A stretch of DNA of 64,000 bases from Asticcacaulis currens (GTDB lineage: Bacteria; Pseudomonadota; Alphaproteobacteria; Caulobacterales; Caulobacteraceae). Location: assembly GCF_028550395.1 (NCBI RefSeq), contig NZ_JAQQKW010000001.1, positions 1 through 64,000 of the forward strand, read 5' to 3'. Each line of letters starts with the position of its first letter. The stretch's first letter is position 1. The translations under genes and the position numbers were made by a program. The notes beneath the pieces are model-generated. The model was given only the letters and a program-made list of their open reading frames with translations, was not told the origin of the DNA and did no database searches. Shown here piece after piece: positions 33,731-42,513 of this stretch.

Positions 33731-35164
33731 TTGACCACCTACGGCAATCTGATCAACGGCGAATGGGTCGTTACCGGCACCACCTTCAACAATATCAATC
33801 CGTCTGACACCAATGACATCATTGGCGTCTATTCGACCGCTGGTGAGCCGGAAGTTAAGGCCGCCATCGCCGCTGCGCGTACGGCGTTCGAGACCTGGCA
33901 ATATTCCACCCCGCAACAGCGTTTCGACATCCTCGACGCCGCTGGCACCGAAATCCTGGCGCGTAAGGCGGAGCTCGGAGCGCTGTTGTCGCGAGAAGAA
34001 GGTAAGACCCTGCCCGAGGGTATCGGCGAAGTGACCCGTGCGGGTCATATCTTCAAGTATTTCGCCGGTGAAGCCCTGCGCGCTCACGGCGAGGTGCTCG
34101 ACTCCGTACGTCCGGGTATCAAGGTGGAAATCACGCGTGAGCCTGTTGGTGTCATCGGTCTGATCTGCCCGTGGAACTTCCCCATCGCTATCCCGGCGTG
34201 GAAAATGGCCCCGGCCATCGCCTTCGGGAACACGGTGGTTTGCAAGCCTGCTGAACTGACGCCTGGCTGCGCGTGGGCGCTGGCTGATATCCTGACGCGT
34301 GCCGGCCTGCCCAAGGGCGTGCTGAACGTTGTCTTCGCTCGCGGTTCGGTCGCTGGTCCGCTTCTGATCGACGGCTGCGACGCCATCACCTTCACGGGCT
34401 CTGTGCCGACCGGCACCCGGGTGCGTGACGCCGCCGTGGCCAAGGGCAAGCGCATCCAGTGCGAAATGGGTGGCAAGAACCCGGTCATCGTGCTGGACGA
34501 CGCGGATCTGAACATTGCCGTTAACTCCGTGCTGAACTCGTCCTTCTTCTCTTCGGGTCACCGCTGCACCGCCTCTTCGCGGATTATCGTGACTGAAGGC
34601 ATCGCCGACAAGTTTGTCTCGGCACTCGCCGACGCGGCCAAGGCCATCAAGGTCGGCGACAGCCGCGCCGACGGCGTTCAGATGGGCCCGATCGCCTCCC
34701 AGGAACAGCTCAAAATCGCGCAGGACGCCGTCGCTACGGCAAAGGCGCAAGGCGGCGTTGTGGTCGCTGGCGGCGAAGACCTCACCTTTGGGACGCCGGG
34801 CTACTATTACGCACCGACCCTGATCGACAAGACGACCCCGGATATGGCTATCAACAAGGAAGAGGTCTTCGGGCCGGTCGCCTCGGTCATCCGCGTCAAG
34901 GATCTGGAAGAAGCCATCAAGGTCGCCAACGACACCGAAATGGGGCTGTCGGCGGGCATCTGTACGTCGTCGCTGAAGGCCGCTGAGACCTTTAAGCGCA
35001 AGGCGCAGGCCGGCATGGTTATGGTAAACCTGCCGACTGCGGGCGTCGATTACCACGTGCCGTTTGGTGGCCGTAAAGCCTCGTCTTATGGCCCGCGCGA
35101 ACAAGGCGCCTATGCCAAAGAGTTCTACACGATCGTCAAGACGGCCTACACCTTCGCAGGCTAA
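33731..35164 (+). CDS. NAD(P)-dependent aldehyde dehydrogenase, probably semialdehyde-type
   Basis: A 477-aa ALDH with N149 in CPWNFP, the general base E245 in CEMGGKN and nucleophile C279 in SSGHRCTASSR. The CTASSR context and overall pattern resemble alpha-ketoglutaric semialdehyde and succinic semialdehyde dehydrogenases, which end non-phosphorylating pentose and uronate pathways or GABA breakdown. Which one applies cannot be fixed here. The start is TTG at 33731 (then TTYGNLINGEW), with GGGAG 8 bp upstream; the in-frame TTG at 33653 adds a non-homologous leader. Monocistronic with a strong terminator. Confidence 0.9.
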   Translation: MTTYGNLINGEWVVTGTTFNNINPSDTNDIIGVYSTAGEPEVKAAIAAARTAFETWQYSTPQQRFDILDAAGTEILARKAELGALLSREEGKTLPEGIGEVTRAGHIFKYFAGEALRAHGEVLDSVRPGIKVEITREPVGVIGLICPWNFPIAIPAWKMAPAIAFGNTVVCKPAELTPGCAWALADILTRAGLPKGVLNVVFARGSVAGPLLIDGCDAITFTGSVPTGTRVRDAAVAKGKRIQCEMGGKNPVIVLDDADLNIAVNSVLNSSFFSSGHRCTASSRIIVTEGIADKFVSALADAAKAIKVGDSRADGVQMGPIASQEQLKIAQDAVATAKAQGGVVVAGGEDLTFGTPGYYYAPTLIDKTTPDMAINKEEVFGPVASVIRVKDLEEAIKVANDTEMGLSAGICTSSLKAAETFKRKAQAGMVMVNLPTAGVDYHVPFGGRKASSYGPREQGAYAKEFYTIVKTAYTFAG

Positions 35165-35214
35165 GGTCTGTTCATTCAGACCAGATGTGGGGTCTTAGCC
35201 CCACGTCTCTAACG

Positions 35215-35248
35215 GAAAAGCGCCCTCGTTGACGAGGGCGCTTTTTTT
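35215..35248 (+). terminator. Strong intrinsic terminator after the aldehyde dehydrogenase
   Basis: An 11-bp perfect stem (AGCGCCCTCGT / ACGAGGGCGCT, 35219-35242) is followed by seven T residues. A run of A residues on the left lets it act on the minus strand too, for the gene ending at 35269. Confidence 0.95.
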
Positions 35249-35268
35249 ACTGCCAAGAGAGGTTGCGT

Positions 35269-35637
35269 CTAGCGGCTGGCCAGACCGGTGCTGCGCGTCA
35301 TCGCGGCCAGTTCCGTGCTGGCGCGGTAATATTCGATCGAGTCGATCTGATCATTGACGCCCTTGGCGTGGCCTTCGACCCACACAAGCTTTCCGCTTTC
35401 AAGGACAGCCTTCACCCTAAAGCGGGTGTCAAAATGGATACTGCCCCCTTCGCAACGGTCAAGCTCAACGACCGCCCTTTTCATGGGGCCGGCCAGTTCC
35501 TCGCCCTCACCTCTTACCGAATCGACAATCGCCTTACCCACCATCTGCTCCTGCTTAACGTCGCACTCGGCAAAGGCCGGGACGGCAAGGGTCAGAAGGG
35601 CTGCGGCCGCAGCGGTTCCAAAAATCGATTTCATCAT
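35269..35637 (-). CDS. Small periplasmic protein of unknown function, 122 aa
   Basis: A clear signal peptide (MMKSIFGTAAAAALLTLAV, cleavage after AFA before ECDVKQ) exports a mature protein of about 100 residues with two cysteines (ECDVK and DRCEGG) that could form a disulfide. No family is recognised. The ATG at 35637 is chosen because GGAG lies 10 bp upstream; the longer frame to 35706 adds a charged leader incompatible with export. Ends near the bidirectional terminator at 35219-35242. Confidence 0.78.
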   Translation of the reverse strand: MMKSIFGTAAAAALLTLAVPAFAECDVKQEQMVGKAIVDSVRGEGEELAGPMKRAVVELDRCEGGSIHFDTRFRVKAVLESGKLVWVEGHAKGVNDQIDSIEYYRASTELAAMTRSTGLASR

Positions 35638-35865
35638 GATCTGTTCACTCCGTTTTTTTCTTGTTTTTGGGCGAGTGCCTTGTTCAAGGGCGCAACCGTA
35701 ACCCACGGGACTGCCCGTAAAGAATGCGCCAATTCAGAGCTTTGACAAGGGAAATTATTCCGAACCCTGACCAAAATCACAGATTTTTTACCGGTGCATA
35801 TTAATATGTATACGGATTATTTTGACTCATAATGCTGTGAAATAAAAGAAATTTGGCACAAAATG

Positions 35866-35896
35866 CAAAAAAAGAGGCCCGGCTCAGAGGCCGGGC
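35866..35896 (-). terminator. Intrinsic terminator of msrB
   Basis: A GCCCGGC / GCCGGGC stem (35877-35896) is followed on the minus strand by a T-rich run, 25 bp past the msrB stop. Confidence 0.88.
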
Positions 35897-35920
35897 TTTA
35901 CGGGAAAAAAACTTCAACAA

Positions 35921-36394
35921 TCAACCAATCTGGGACGGATCGTCCCTCTCGAGCGGGTCGGCGAGGGCCTGTCCTTCGGGTACAAAATCCATTGCAACGG
36001 AGTTGAGGCAATAGCGAAGGCCGGTCGGCCGGGGGCCATCCTCAAAAACGTGACCGAGGTGCGAGTCACAGCGACCGCAGCGGATTTCAGTGCGGACCAT
36101 GCCGTGTGAGGCATCCCGTAAGTAACGGATGTGCCCTTCGGCCACGCCCTGATAGAAGCTGGGCCATCCCGAACCTGAATGGAATTTAGCCCGCGAAGAG
36201 AAGAGCGGTAGGGCACAAAGCGCACATGTATAGATACCCTCCGCCTCATACTCATCGAACTTGCCACAGAATGGCGGCTCGGTGCCGTGGTCAAGCAGGA
36301 TGCGCCGCGCTTCAGGATCGAGCTTTTCAGCGAGCAGACGCAGCTTTTCCTGCGAAGGCGGGGTGAGGTCGAAGCCGAGTTCGGAACGGGCCAT
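35921..36394 (-). CDS. msrB: Peptide-methionine (R)-S-oxide reductase MsrB
   Basis: Repairs the R-form of methionine sulfoxide in proteins using thioredoxin. The 157-aa protein has the structural zinc ligands as two CxxC pairs (CALC near residue 57 and CGRC near 105), the conserved HSGSGWPSF, the GHVFEDGP motif and the catalytic cysteine in RYCLNSVAM. An N-terminal extension of about 20 residues precedes the domain. No signal peptide, so cytoplasmic. Single gene with its own terminator. Confidence 0.95.
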   Translation of the reverse strand: MARSELGFDLTPPSQEKLRLLAEKLDPEARRILLDHGTEPPFCGKFDEYEAEGIYTCALCALPLFSSRAKFHSGSGWPSFYQGVAEGHIRYLRDASHGMVRTEIRCGRCDSHLGHVFEDGPRPTGLRYCLNSVAMDFVPEGQALADPLERDDPSQIG

Positions 36395-36445
36395 GCGGAT
36401 GTCCTTTCAAGATCAGCCTCTCATATAAGCACGTCTTTGCGGTCT

Positions 36446-37435
36446 TCACAGGGTCAGTGAAGCTATGGCCGATAGTACACGCTCACAGCCGCGCCCGTCG
36501 ATCTGCGCATGCGCGCGCATGGCGATGCTTGAGCGTACATCGGGGCGATCCAGCAAGGTGCAAACGGTGGCCTCAAACCCCTCCGGCCAGCCGTCACGCG
36601 CATCCAGCATGGGAAAAGGCGAGGACAGGAGCCAGCTGGCCTGATTGTCGGCAACAACGAGGCCCAAAGCGCAGAGTTTCATAGCCGCCACCTCATTGAG
36701 GCTGCCGCCTGCCGCCGTTACCACTAAGGTGGCACCGCTAAGGACCTCGGCCACATTGTCAGGCGAAAGATAAAGGCGACATTCCTCGCGCCGGGCACAT
36801 AATGCGCGCAGGGAATCGACGTCATTATGGGCCGGGCCCACAATCAGACGGATCTCTGCTGCGCCCATATCCGCAAGGGCCTCAGCGCAGCGGGCGGTAA
36901 AGCCATAGGGGTCGGAACCGCCGAATATGACGCTGACATGTCCTCGGGGCGGCAGAGGATAGGTCTGGCGAAACTCGTGACGTATGAGGGCATAGGCGGG
37001 TCCGAGGCATTTGACAGCGTAAGGTGCGATCTGATCATAGGGTCGCGTCTCGGCTGAAGGCGCGGCATTTATCAGGAGATGGACATTGAGTGGGCGCACC
37101 ACGGCCAGGTCGTCCATCGCGACGAGAATATAATCCGTATAAAGATCATTATAATAGTCGGGCCCGATGGCATAGGAGTCGCTTACGATCACCTCGCCTG
37201 GCGCAATCACGGCGCGCAGAGCCGCCACGTCTTGCGGGGTTCCGATGGAGGTGTCTAGGTGCCGGCAGCGAATGCCCAGATTGAGCAGTCGCTGAATTGC
37301 GGCCTCGGCTATGTCATTGATCAGGAAGACGACCTCATGCCCCTGCATCCGCGCCGCTTCGGCAAGGGCATAGCAGCGCATGAAATGCCCCAGACCAATG
37401 CGGGTCGAGGCTTCAGTGCGAACCCATATGCGCAT
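36446..37435 (-). CDS. pseG: PseG: UDP-2,4-diacetamido-2,4,6-trideoxy-altropyranose hydrolase
   Basis: Removes UDP from the precursor to give the free sugar used by PseI in pseudaminic acid synthesis, the nonulosonic acid that decorates flagellins (FlmD in Caulobacter). The 329-aa protein has a GT-B-like fold. Residues 13-20 (IGLGHFMR) contain H17, the catalytic residue of the family, and the C-terminal half has the nucleotide-binding VVTAAGGSLNEVAAMK motif. Pathway partners PseH and PseF are encoded 2-4 kb to the right; PseB, PseC and PseI are not in this window. Confidence 0.93.
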   Translation of the reverse strand: MRIWVRTEASTRIGLGHFMRCYALAEAARMQGHEVVFLINDIAEAAIQRLLNLGIRCRHLDTSIGTPQDVAALRAVIAPGEVIVSDSYAIGPDYYNDLYTDYILVAMDDLAVVRPLNVHLLINAAPSAETRPYDQIAPYAVKCLGPAYALIRHEFRQTYPLPPRGHVSVIFGGSDPYGFTARCAEALADMGAAEIRLIVGPAHNDVDSLRALCARREECRLYLSPDNVAEVLSGATLVVTAAGGSLNEVAAMKLCALGLVVADNQASWLLSSPFPMLDARDGWPEGFEATVCTLLDRPDVRSSIAMRAHAQIDGRGCERVLSAIASLTL

Positions 37436-37543
37436 GTCCCCTCCACTGCGACAGTCCGCCCCATGGTGTGCGCCATCAGGGTTAGCAGATTGTTAAAGGG
37501 TGGTCCCTAGCCTTTTATCGTCATCCCTGCGGAGCGCCCGACC

Positions 37544-38461
37544 ATGGCCAGTTTGACCGAGACCTTTATCGAAGACGGCTTTGCCGATCTGGGTGTCTTG
37601 ATGCCGGAAGAGGCCTGCCGCGAGCTGATGCAGGCCGTGCGCGCCAGCCGCAATTTCGGCCCCGACATATTCCTCGATCAGGCGACTTTTGAGGCCAATC
37701 CGCAATATCGCGGCACCAATCCCATGCCGGGACGCAACCTGTTTGAGGCCCTGTCGCCAAAGTCCGACTTTATTCTGGCCGAACCGCGCCTCAAAAGCGC
37801 TTTAAGCGAGCTTCTGGGGGCAGATTATACCGTGCTGGATCAAAAACTCGTTTGTGGCGTGCCTGATCGCTGGTTGCCTGACTGGTTGAAGCCTCGCATC
37901 ATCGGCAATCCGGTCAATAATCTGGGGCCCTATATTCGACCCGCCTACCGCGACATCACCTACTTTTACGGCATCGATTTTCACCAGGACATCATCGACT
38001 GGAAAAGCCGCTATTCTGACCTGATCACGGTTTATGTCTATATCCACCCGGTGACGGCGGGCGACGCGCCTCTTTATGTCCTGCCCAGGAGCCATAAATT
38101 AGGGGCGTGCATGTTCCCGCACGACCTGACGAAACAGTCCGACGGGCGCTGGCTCTATCGCAACGGCACGGGCGGCGAAATGCCCCTTGATGAACGGATG
38201 CTGGTGGGTGAAACGGGCTATGTCGCCTGCTGGCATGCCTGCACGCTGCATGGCACGATGCCTGTGTCATCGGATGCCGAGCGCTTTTCCGCCCGCTTCC
38301 TGATTTCGCGCGGTCAGGCAGCCCAAGCAGGGCTTGACGCCGTCAATGCCTCCATCCCCTATCCGCTGTCGCTCGAAGATACGCGCCGCGATCTGGGCGC
38401 CGCGGGCGAAGCCCGGATTAAGGGCAATATTATCACCGGTCGCCCGGTGGCCGAGCGCTAG
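37544..38461 (+). CDS. Phytanoyl-CoA dioxygenase-family Fe(II)/2-oxoglutarate oxygenase
   Basis: A 305-aa PhyH-like oxygenase. The iron-binding facial triad is visible as H147 and D149 (FHQDIIDW) with a distal His (H236 in CTLHGTMP), and R251 (FSARFLI) is placed to bind 2-oxoglutarate. Such enzymes hydroxylate small molecules or sugar/lipid moieties. It is divergent from pseG and lies between pse genes, so a role in modifying a nonulosonic acid or a related glycan is possible, but this is context inference only. No signal peptide. Confidence 0.85.
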   Translation: MASLTETFIEDGFADLGVLMPEEACRELMQAVRASRNFGPDIFLDQATFEANPQYRGTNPMPGRNLFEALSPKSDFILAEPRLKSALSELLGADYTVLDQKLVCGVPDRWLPDWLKPRIIGNPVNNLGPYIRPAYRDITYFYGIDFHQDIIDWKSRYSDLITVYVYIHPVTAGDAPLYVLPRSHKLGACMFPHDLTKQSDGRWLYRNGTGGEMPLDERMLVGETGYVACWHACTLHGTMPVSSDAERFSARFLISRGQAAQAGLDAVNASIPYPLSLEDTRRDLGAAGEARIKGNIITGRPVAER

Positions 38462-38868
38462 TCCTTAGGGCCGCCACGGACTGGCAAGGCATAACTTGCC
38501 GAAACATGAACCGTCCGAAAGAAAAATAAACCACCACTCCAGCGAGCAATAAGGGGGATTTCCAAGGACTTCGGGCAACCAACTGAGGGCGGCCTTTTTG
38601 ACCGCCGCACGCGATTGCTTTTTCAGGTACATAGCCGATAGGTTGATTTCGACCCTACCTTAAGCTTGCAACCTCACGGGGAGGTTCTCTTCGTCAATGC
38701 GACCGTTACAGACGAAAAAAGCTCGCCTAAGCGAGCTTTTCCCGTTAATCGTATGACGATGAGGGTGGTGTTATCCCGCGTCCTCACGCGCCTTTGCATG
38801 TCACAACACCATTTTTACCCTTCGGCGTCAAGACAAACTTGTTTCTGTCTCAAGGTAGCATCCGGCCA
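38462..38868. other. Intergenic region upstream of the HEPN/Abi gene
   Basis: About 400 bp of lower GC than its surroundings. It holds a terminator hairpin (38719-38738) and the promoter and ribosome binding site (AAGG at about 38851) of the following gene. No other gene is supported. Confidence 0.5.
38714..38741. terminator. Intrinsic terminator upstream of the HEPN/Abi gene
   Basis: AAGCTCGC / GCGAGCTT (38719-38738, loop CTAA) with A residues on the left and T residues on the right. It isolates the next gene from read-through of the dioxygenase transcript. Confidence 0.85.
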
Positions 38869-39522
38869 ATGACTTTTAGTCGTGACGAAATTACCCATCT
38901 GCCAAAGGTCCTGTCGGCGCCACGCTTTGCAACCTATCTGGCGGAAAAGAATGGCGACAAAGAGAAGGCACTCGCGCTTTACCAGTGGAATTTGGAAACA
39001 TCAGCCGCATTCCTTGTTCCGTTGCAGATATGTGAAGTCAGTGTACGGAATTCAATAGTGACCGCTATAGAGACCGTTTATGGCTCGAACTGGCCGTTTG
39101 AAAAAGGTTTCGAAATTACGCTTAGAGACCCAAAAAAGGCCTACAGTCAGCGAAAAAACTTAACGGCTCTAAGATATTTAGGCACCAGCGGAAAGATAGT
39201 CGCCGAACTCAAATTTGTCTTCTGGCAAAAGATGCTAACTTTTTCGCATGACGCCGATCTGTGGAACACGCATTTCCGGGCAATATTTCCCAACACGGAC
39301 ACCAACAAGACAGTCCAAGAACTGCGCTCTACCGGCTACGACCACCTTGAGAAAATACGTAGCCTGAGAAACCGCATTGCGCATCATGAACCGATTTTTC
39401 GTCGTAATATTCAAGACGAATATGACCGCATCCGTGAGGTCATATTCTGGACGGACGTTACGGCGGCAGGATGGGTTGATAAAATCGAGACAGTCACGGG
39501 TATGATCGCAACCAAGCCCTAG
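38869..39522 (+). CDS. Abi-like HEPN-domain protein (putative abortive-infection / RNase)
   Basis: A 217-aa, mainly helical protein of the Abi-like family (COG4823-related). The diagnostic HEPN RNase motif RxxxxH is present as R167-N-R-I-A-H172 within SLRNRIAHHEPIF. The N-terminal part (LPKVLSAPRFATYLAEKNGD, ALALYQWN, QICEVSVRN) matches the family pattern. HEPN proteins of this kind act as ribonucleases in phage-abortive infection or toxin-antitoxin pairs; a function for this one is inferred. ATG 38869 is chosen because family similarity begins at MTFSRDEI; an upstream in-frame start at 38794 adds 25 unrelated residues. Codon use is visibly less GC-rich than in neighbours, consistent with acquisition. 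No antitoxin gene is adjacent. Confidence 0.78.
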   Translation: MTFSRDEITHLPKVLSAPRFATYLAEKNGDKEKALALYQWNLETSAAFLVPLQICEVSVRNSIVTAIETVYGSNWPFEKGFEITLRDPKKAYSQRKNLTALRYLGTSGKIVAELKFVFWQKMLTFSHDADLWNTHFRAIFPNTDTNKTVQELRSTGYDHLEKIRSLRNRIAHHEPIFRRNIQDEYDRIREVIFWTDVTAAGWVDKIETVTGMIATKP

Positions 39523-39621
39523 CGCATCGTATATGCCGGATTGCTTTGCAATCCATCGCTAAGACTGCTTTACAGAACCCCTTTAACACGTATCTATGCT
39601 CCGCTGCCTGAGCCGAAAGCC

Positions 39622-40191
39622 TCAAACCGCGTACCCGTGCTTTAGAAGCCTTGTGCGGCAGTCTTCGCGCACGGCTGCCCAGTCGGCCCGCAAAAGCCCC
39701 AGCCCGATCACATCGTGCGGCCCGTCCGACTTAACGACATGGCGGCGCAAGTGCGCTTCCTTCTGAAACCCGAAAGACAGGTGCAGCTTCCAAACGGCCG
39801 CATTGCTTTCCAGCACCTCGCACCATAGTTTCTCAAGCAACAAAACACCGAAGGCGTGTTCGATCATCTGATACTCTACCCACGCCCCGAGCCCTTTTCC
39901 GCGTGCCGCCGGCTCAGCCAGATAAAAGGCCCAGGCCGCTTTTTGGGCGTGACGGTCGATGTCGACGAAATTGGCAAGCCCAACGGGTTCTTCGTCCCAT
40001 TCGATGATAAAATATCGCCTTGTCTCGTTAGTGCTCAGGCTGTCGAACCACGCATCGTGGCGCTCGCGCGGAATGAGGGTATCGGTGTACATGTAACGGC
40101 GCACCTCGTCCTGATTACGCCAGACGAACAGACGGTCGCGATCATCGGGAGTTAAAGGCCTCAGGCCAGCTGGGCGTGACGACGCTGACAT
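39622..40191 (-). CDS. pseH: PseH: nonulosonic-acid-pathway N-acetyltransferase
   Basis: A GNAT-family enzyme of 189 aa that acetylates the 4-amino group of UDP-4-amino-4,6-dideoxy-N-acetyl-altrosamine with acetyl-CoA, the step before PseG. The sequence LRPLTPDDRDRLFVWRNQD opens the domain, the acetyl-CoA pyrophosphate motif appears around ARGKGLGAW, and NAAVWKLHLSFGFQKE is the conserved C-terminal segment. ATG 40191 has AGGTGAG just upstream. Divergent from pseF, 117 bp apart. Confidence 0.88.
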   Translation of the reverse strand: MSASSRPAGLRPLTPDDRDRLFVWRNQDEVRRYMYTDTLIPRERHDAWFDSLSTNETRRYFIIEWDEEPVGLANFVDIDRHAQKAAWAFYLAEPAARGKGLGAWVEYQMIEHAFGVLLLEKLWCEVLESNAAVWKLHLSFGFQKEAHLRRHVVKSDGPHDVIGLGLLRADWAAVREDCRTRLLKHGYAV

Positions 40192-40308
40192 TTTACTCTC
40201 ACCTAAATGCGCGGGCGCCTCTTGAGGACGCACCCACCGGAGGCATTAAGCCTTTTTTTGATCAGGCCGGTTAATATCCCGTTGTCAACCGATTATCCGG
40301 AGCTGCCC

Positions 40309-41010
40309 ATGTCCGCTCGTCGCATCGCCGTCATCCCTGCGCGGGGCGGGTCAAAGCGCATCCCTCACAAAAATATCAAACCGTTCTTCGGCCAGCCGTT
40401 GCTTAGCTACTCGATCCGCGCGGCCAGGGACTGCGGACTGTTCGATCATGTGATTGTTTCAACCGATGACGAAGAGATCGCTCTTGCGGCACGCAGGTTC
40501 GGAGCCGAGGTGCCCTTTATCAGACCGCCGGAACTGTCCGGCGATCATATCGGCACCAATGCCGTAATAATCCACGCCATTGACTGGTTTACTGAGGTTG
40601 CAGAGGCGCCCGATGCCGTCTGCTGTATCTACGCCACGGCACCATTTTTGACGGCGGCCCGCCTGAGCGAGGGGTGGCAGGCGTTGCAAGGCAAGCGTTT
40701 TGCGTTTTCGGCCACCTCTTACGCGTTCGCCATTCAGCGTGCCCTTTATCTCACCGAAACGGGCGGCGTTTGCATGTTTCAGCCCGAACACCGACTGACC
40801 CGCTCTCAGGATCTGACACCCGCCTTTCACGATGCCGCGCAGTTTTACTGGGGCTGGGCCGAAGCCTTTAAAAACGGTGAGGAAATCTTTGCCCCGCACT
40901 CTGCCCCCGTTATACTGCCGCGCACAGAGGTCGTAGATATCGACACCCCCGAAGACTGGGCCGTGGCAGAGCAGATGTATGCGGCCCTACGACACCCACA
41001 GGCGCTTTAG
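40309..41010 (+). CDS. pseF: PseF: pseudaminic acid cytidylyltransferase
   Basis: Activates pseudaminic acid with CTP to CMP-Pse before transfer to flagellin; 233 aa. The cytidylyltransferase motif ARGGSKRIPHKNIKPF (about 11-26) and the later metal-binding DIDTPEDW are seen. ATG 40309 has GGAG nearby upstream, and the frame extending to 40207 is discarded as a leader. With pseG and pseH it marks this as part of a pseudaminic acid route. Confidence 0.92.
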   Translation: MSARRIAVIPARGGSKRIPHKNIKPFFGQPLLSYSIRAARDCGLFDHVIVSTDDEEIALAARRFGAEVPFIRPPELSGDHIGTNAVIIHAIDWFTEVAEAPDAVCCIYATAPFLTAARLSEGWQALQGKRFAFSATSYAFAIQRALYLTETGGVCMFQPEHRLTRSQDLTPAFHDAAQFYWGWAEAFKNGEEIFAPHSAPVILPRTEVVDIDTPEDWAVAEQMYAALRHPQAL

Positions 41011-41115
41011 CCGCCCTAAACCCACCCTGTACAAAGCATCGCTTTCATTCGCAGCGGGCTGGGACTAAAAGCCGATCCAAGACGGTCCGCCCGTCGAAGT
41101 CCTGGATCTGCCCTA

Positions 41116-42513
41116 ATGCTCGCACTGCCGCTCTCCTGGCCGCTCGAAGGCCGGCGCGTCGTCCTGATCGGGACGGGCGACTGGCTTGCGCGCAAGCTGA
41201 CCCTTCTGCGCCGGACCCCGGCGAGGTTGAGCGTCTTTACGCCGGATGACGAGGCGGAATACGAAGGCATTACGCCCGAACGGCGGTGGCCCACGGTCGA
41301 AGAGCTTAGTGACGCCTCCTTTGTTATCGTAGCGTTCGAAGACCGCGTGCTGGCGGAACGGGGGACCGAACTGGTTCGCGCCGCACACAGGCCGCTGAAT
41401 GTCGTCGATAATCCGGACCTCGGGGATTTCCATATTCCCGCTATTATCGATCGCGGCCCCCTGTCGATCGGCGTTGCAACTGGAGGCACGGCCCCGGTTC
41501 TCGCCCGCGAAACCCGCCGAAGAATTGAAGCCGCGATACCCCCGTCTGAGACACAGCTCGCAGACTTTGCCCTGCGACTTAGTCCCCACCTGCGCGCCCT
41601 TCTCCCCAATGTTGATGAGCGGCGCCGCTTCTGGGAGGGCGTACTCGATTCTGAGGCGGCCAGTCTGGCGCGTCAGGGGCGCATCGATGAGGCCTTAGAG
41701 ATCGCCCTTGCCCATGCCCGCGAGCCCGGACCGCGCAGGGGCGTTGTGCATCTGGTGGGTGCAGGTCCGGGGGATCCGGAACTTCTCACGCTTAAGGCTT
41801 TGCGCCTTCTCAGCGAAGCTGACGTCATTGTTTACGACCGTTTGGTCGGAGACAGCATCATGGACCTGGCGCGCCGCGATGCGGAACGCTTTTACGTCGG
41901 AAAGGCGCGCTCCAACCACTCCGTGCCGCAAGATCAGATCCACGCCCTTCTGGTCGAACAGGCGCGTTTGGGAAAACGCGTGGTGCGCCTTAAAGGTGGC
42001 GACCCGTTTGTCTTCGGGCGCGGGGGCGAGGAGGTTGAAGCGCTGAAGGCCGCCGGCATTGAGGTGCACATTACGCCAGGCATTACAGCCGCCCTTGGCT
42101 GCGCCGCCTCAACGGCGGTGCCACTGACCCATCGCGATCATGCCCAAAGCGTCTCCTTTATTACGGGCCACGCGAAAGACGGTGATTTTGAGCATAATCC
42201 CCTTGCGCTCGACTGGCAGCGACTGGCCGCGCAAAACCATACGCTCGTGGTCTATATGGGCATTCATACTGCGCAGACTATTTCTGACAAACTGACTGAG
42301 CATGGTCGCGCACCCGATACACCCGTACTGGTGGTTGAAAACGGTACACGGCCTGATGAGTCCAGAACACTGACCTGTCTGTCTGAATTGCCACAGACAC
42401 TGCGCAGCCTTCCGCCTAAGGGACCGGCCCTTCTAATTATTGGCGAAGTCGCCGCCCTTTATCAGACGACGCACACGCACCGCGCCGTCGCAGACCTAAT
42501 GAGGATCGCATGA
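41116..42513 (+). CDS. cysG: Siroheme synthase (precorrin-2 dehydrogenase/ferrochelatase and uroporphyrinogen-III methyltransferase)
   Basis: A bifunctional enzyme of 465 aa that makes siroheme for the sulfite reductase encoded two genes downstream. The N-terminal half (about 1-210) has the NAD-binding VVLIGTGDWLARKL in place of the usual GGGxVAxRK and a Ser/Thr-rich loop (ATGGTAPVLAR). The C-terminal half (about 215-465) is the SAM-dependent methyltransferase with VGAGPGDPELLTLKALR and LKGGDPFVFGRGGEE. The substituted glycine-rich motif is unusual, and dehydrogenase efficiency is uncertain. Overlaps the next gene by 4 bp; first gene of the sulfate operon. Confidence 0.94.
   Translation: MLALPLSWPLEGRRVVLIGTGDWLARKLTLLRRTPARLSVFTPDDEAEYEGITPERRWPTVEELSDASFVIVAFEDRVLAERGTELVRAAHRPLNVVDNPDLGDFHIPAIIDRGPLSIGVATGGTAPVLARETRRRIEAAIPPSETQLADFALRLSPHLRALLPNVDERRRFWEGVLDSEAASLARQGRIDEALEIALAHAREPGPRRGVVHLVGAGPGDPELLTLKALRLLSEADVIVYDRLVGDSIMDLARRDAERFYVGKARSNHSVPQDQIHALLVEQARLGKRVVRLKGGDPFVFGRGGEEVEALKAAGIEVHITPGITAALGCAASTAVPLTHRDHAQSVSFITGHAKDGDFEHNPLALDWQRLAAQNHTLVVYMGIHTAQTISDKLTEHGRAPDTPVLVVENGTRPDESRTLTCLSELPQTLRSLPPKGPALLIIGEVAALYQTTHTHRAVADLMRIA

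Noticed and set aside
33716-35104. 462-codon open frame on the minus strand
   Set aside because: It is antisense to the aldehyde dehydrogenase, whose motifs are all intact; the frame is Arg/His/Asp-rich without any known domain, as expected for a GC-rich shadow frame.
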